Positions 6,308 to 7,893 of a DNA stretch of 7,893 nucleotides are shown here, piece after piece. Numbering within the stretch: the stretch's first letter is position 1; each line of letters begins with the position of its first letter. The stretch comes from an uncultured Bacilli bacterium (GTDB lineage: Bacteria > Bacillota_I > Bacilli_A > RF39 > UBA660): positions 1 to 7,893 of the forward strand of contig CAKPAQ010000034.1 in assembly GCA_934133015.1 (NCBI GenBank), in the 5' to 3' direction. The notes beneath the pieces are model-generated. The model was not told the origin of the DNA and ran no database searches. It saw nothing but the letters and a program-made list of their open reading frames with translations. A program made the position numbers and the translations under genes.

Positions 6308-7550
6308 ACTCACCAGAAAAATAACCAAATACTTTACCAATAATACTATCATTTGAAGAATCTGTCATTTTCCTTTTAGTTGATGTTAAATTCTCTATTT
6401 GTTTTTCATTAAGCATTGAATAGGAGTCTCCTCTCAAATCCAATTTATAGTGAAAATATTTTATTAAACCAAGTGCACTAGAGTACACATTACTTCTTAC
6501 ACCCATTGTTCCAATATTTAAAGTAGATGCCCTTCGATCAAAGACATTCTCTACTACATATTGAAAACCAGCCAACTCGCTTATTCCCCCAGTTATTATT
6601 ATATAACTAATTTCGCGGTTTGTTAAGATGCTAATTTGCTTTTTTGCAAGTTTTAATATTTCTAATATCTTAGTTTCTACTATTTCAGATATTTCTAGTT
6701 GATTTATACTAATTATTTCACCACTCTTATTAGCTACTTCAACTACATCATTATAATCAGCATATCGAGTGTTACTAACCGCAAATTTTTCTTTTAAATA
6801 TCTAGAAGTACCTTTTTTTAAATTAAATTTTTTAGCTATTTCTTGATCAACTTGTCTACTACCAATTTCTATTTTTTCATCTTTTATCATGATTCCCTTA
6901 TTAAAAATGGAAACTTCAGTAGTATCATAACCTATATTTATAGTCGCTATTACATCTTTATCTATTTCTTTGTTACGTATTTCATAATAATCACCTAGAC
7001 TACAAAAACCAGTATCAATTGGATCAATGTCACATGACTTTAATAGTGAAACAGTTTGCTTTAAAAAATATTTAGGTATAGTAGTTATTACAGCCTTTAC
7101 TGATAATTTTTGCCCCATTAATCCTTTTGGATCTTTGATTATGTCGCCATCATTTATTTGAAACCCTATTGGCATAATTGTTATTAATTCTCTATTACTA
7201 TCTATATGACCAATTATAGCTTCTTGTAAAACTTTAGTGATTTCTTCTTTATCAATTATTTTTGCCTCATCTATATCAATATTACTAGATACTATATCAA
7301 AGTTAATACCATCACTTGGTACAGTTACTATAGCTTGATTTATTGTTATTCCTAATTTATCTTCTACTTCTTGCTTAGCTTTTTTTAGTGAGAGAACAGC
7401 TTGATCCATATCTACAATAAGACCATTTTTAATACCTTTACTTCTAGTATCGGTGTTAGCTAATACGTAAAATTTATTATTAACGACTTCACTAACAATA
7501 ATTTTTATACCAAAACTTCCAATATCAATTCCTGTATAAATTCTTCTCAT
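6306..7550 (-). CDS. ftsA: Cell division protein FtsA (actin-like FtsZ membrane anchor)
   Basis: An actin-fold ATPase that tethers FtsZ filaments to the membrane and recruits later division proteins. The 414 residues compare with about 440 in Bacillus. Near the start is the phosphate-1 loop GIDIGSFGIK (7-16); phosphate-2 is INIGYDTTEVSIF (205-217) and the adenosine motif is IITGGISELAGF (318-329). The SHS2/1C subdomain lies at about 85-165. The last residues, SIIGKVFGYFSGE (402-414), could form the short amphipathic membrane-targeting helix after a variable linker (about 375-400). The start chosen is ATG at 7550, giving MRRIYTGIDIG as in the family, with AGGAG (7562-7566) at 11 nt. A TTG at 7616 in the same frame would add 22 residues, but it is the -35 of the promoter. 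No mur, divIB or mraZ genes precede it, so ftsA-ftsZ is detached from a larger division and cell wall cluster on this side. Confidence 0.95.
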   Translation of the reverse strand: MRRIYTGIDIGSFGIKIIVSEVVNNKFYVLANTDTRSKGIKNGLIVDMDQAVLSLKKAKQEVEDKLGITINQAIVTVPSDGINFDIVSSNIDIDEAKIIDKEEITKVLQEAIIGHIDSNRELITIMPIGFQINDGDIIKDPKGLMGQKLSVKAVITTIPKYFLKQTVSLLKSCDIDPIDTGFCSLGDYYEIRNKEIDKDVIATINIGYDTTEVSIFNKGIMIKDEKIEIGSRQVDQEIAKKFNLKKGTSRYLKEKFAVSNTRYADYNDVVEVANKSGEIISINQLEISEIVETKILEILKLAKKQISILTNREISYIIITGGISELAGFQYVVENVFDRRASTLNIGTMGVRSNVYSSALGLIKYFHYKLDLRGDSYSMLNEKQIENLTSTKRKMTDSSNDSIIGKVFGYFSGE

Positions 7551-7587
7551 AATACTGGTCTCTCCTACCCTTTTATTATATAAACTA

Positions 7588-7616
7588 ATTATACTAGAAT
7601 GTATAAATAAAAACAA
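7588..7616 (-). promoter_or_regulatory. Promoter of ftsA-ftsZ
   Basis: On the minus strand, TTGTTT (7616-7611), an exact 17-nt spacer and a perfect TATAAT (7593-7588). The transcript would start near 7581, about 30 nt before the ftsA ATG at 7550. A second TATAAT at 7580-7575 has no convincing -35. The position rules out the upstream in-frame TTG as a start codon for ftsA. Confidence 0.8.
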
Positions 7617-7655
7617 GATTTATTTTTAGAACAAAAGATAAATTAAAATTTGTCG

Positions 7656-7677
7656 CTTTGATCGTTACCAATCAAAA
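7656..7677 (-). other. Predicted RNA hairpin with GNRA tetraloop upstream of ftsA
   Basis: Read on the minus strand, the arm TTTTGATTG pairs over nine positions with CGATCAAAG around the loop GTAA, a GNRA-type tetraloop. Two of the pairs are G-U; on the plus strand they would be A-C mismatches, so the fold favours a minus-strand transcript. It lies in the gene-free stretch between the terminator of the upstream gene and the ftsA promoter. No T run follows, so it is not an intrinsic terminator. No promoter that would transcribe it was found with confidence, so its role is unknown. Confidence 0.4.
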
Positions 7678-7689
7678 TTTCTACTTCAT

Positions 7690-7709
7690 AAATAGAATAT
7701 TCTCTATTT
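7690..7709. other. Inverted repeat upstream of ftsA
   Basis: AAATAGA (7690-7696) and TCTATTT (7703-7709) form 7-bp arms around six bases, and AGAATATTCT (7694-7703) is itself a perfect 10-bp palindrome. It could be a hairpin or an operator-like site about 75 bp upstream of the ftsA -35. AT-rich DNA gives such repeats by chance fairly often, so support is weak. The rest of 7617-7755 shows no convincing gene. Confidence 0.25.
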
Positions 7710-7755
7710 TCTATAGGATTATGCAAGGACTACTTTTTAAAATTTCCTTACATAC

Positions 7756-7786
7756 AAAAAATAAGCCTAATATAACTTAGCCTTAT
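7756..7786 (-). terminator. Terminator of the partial membrane-protein gene, containing its stop codon
   Basis: On the minus strand, ATAAGGCTAA (7786-7777) pairs at nine of ten positions with TTAGGCTTAT (7770-7761), with one G-G mismatch and a 6-nt loop, followed by a T run (7760-7756). The TAA of the upstream gene (7785-7783) is inside the first arm. The mismatch lowers stability, but the T run and the position support a terminator. Confidence 0.65.
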
Positions 7787-7893
7787 CTCTTTTTCCATAA
7801 TATTCTTACTGTATAAAATAAGAATGCAGCAAACATTATTACATATATCCACATTAGAATAGTACTTAATATTCCATCCGTATACTTATAGAT
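7783..7893 (-). CDS. C-terminal fragment of a membrane protein of unknown identity
   Basis: The last 36 codons and the TAA of a minus-strand gene whose start lies beyond the right edge. The visible part has a short polar segment (KYTDG) and then one strongly hydrophobic span of about 25 residues (ILSTILMWIYVIMFAAFL and onward), ending in a positively charged tail (RILWKKR) that would sit on the cytoplasmic side by the positive-inside rule. Codon use matches the neighbours, TGG encodes Trp, and a terminator-like hairpin follows immediately and includes the stop, which supports a real gene end. I do not recognise the family. It could be the last span of a multi-pass protein or a small single-span protein; being upstream of ftsA does not prove a role in division, because a terminator and a new promoter separate them. 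Confidence 0.6.
   Translation of the reverse strand: MYKYTDGILSTILMWIYVIMFAAFLFYTVRILWKKR

Noticed and set aside
7643..7726. A 27-codon minus-strand frame starting with TTG between the partial membrane gene and ftsA, ending in GNDQSDKF.
   Set aside because: No ribosome site at a suitable distance, a weak start codon, and a length expected by chance; it also overlaps the two hairpins. It could be the remnant of a lost gene, but nothing proves that.
1..7893. A reassigned genetic code (TGA as Trp), as in mycoplasmas.
   Set aside because: Trp is TGG in rpoD, dnaG and the partial gene, dnaG ends in TGA, and no TGA interrupts a conserved protein.
1..7893. Mobile elements, CRISPR arrays, phage or defence systems, tRNA or rRNA genes.
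   Set aside because: No transposase or integrase, no regularly spaced repeats and no cloverleaf or rRNA sequence were found; all large frames are core genes except the DUF6512-like one.

Overview
The window is AT-rich chromosomal DNA from a low-GC Gram-positive bacterium, most likely a Bacilli or Mollicutes-related gut lineage. The reasons are strong AGGAGG-type ribosome sites, a Bacillus-style YqeG/YqeH pair, a dnaG-rpoD-trmK order like that in Firmicutes, and an FtsZ with a Firmicutes-type C-terminal peptide. Tryptophan is TGG (for example the WW pair in the sigma factor) and TGA ends dnaG, so the standard bacterial code applies, not the mycoplasma code. The exact taxon cannot be fixed from the sequence alone.

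Layout, in the direction of transcription of most genes (minus strand, right to left): the C-terminal tail of a small unknown membrane protein (7783-7893) ending in a terminator; a gene-free stretch of about 230 bp (7551-7782) with two predicted hairpins and a good promoter; ftsA and ftsZ, 11 nt apart, ending in a terminator; a new promoter with a very short leader for yqeG, which overlaps yqeH by 11 nt. YqeH converges on the only plus-strand gene, a DUF6512-like membrane protein (3046-3567), with one shared hairpin between them. Divergent from that gene is dnaG, then rpoD 7 nt later, a terminator, and the first 25 codons of trmK (1-76), cut by the window edge.

Functionally these are core genes: FtsZ forms the division ring and FtsA anchors it to the membrane; YqeH is a circularly permuted GTPase of 30S ribosome assembly, with the HAD phosphatase YqeG co-transcribed; DnaG primes replication; RpoD/SigA is the housekeeping sigma factor; TrmK methylates A22 of tRNA. 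I see no mobile element, CRISPR array, rRNA, tRNA or new defence or biosynthetic system. The points of interest are small: terminator hairpins that contain gene stop codons, a primase with Ala at a usually acidic TOPRIM position, a probable leaderless mRNA, two start-codon corrections (yqeG and ftsA), an acidic run in the FtsZ linker, and an RNA hairpin with a GNRA loop upstream of ftsA.
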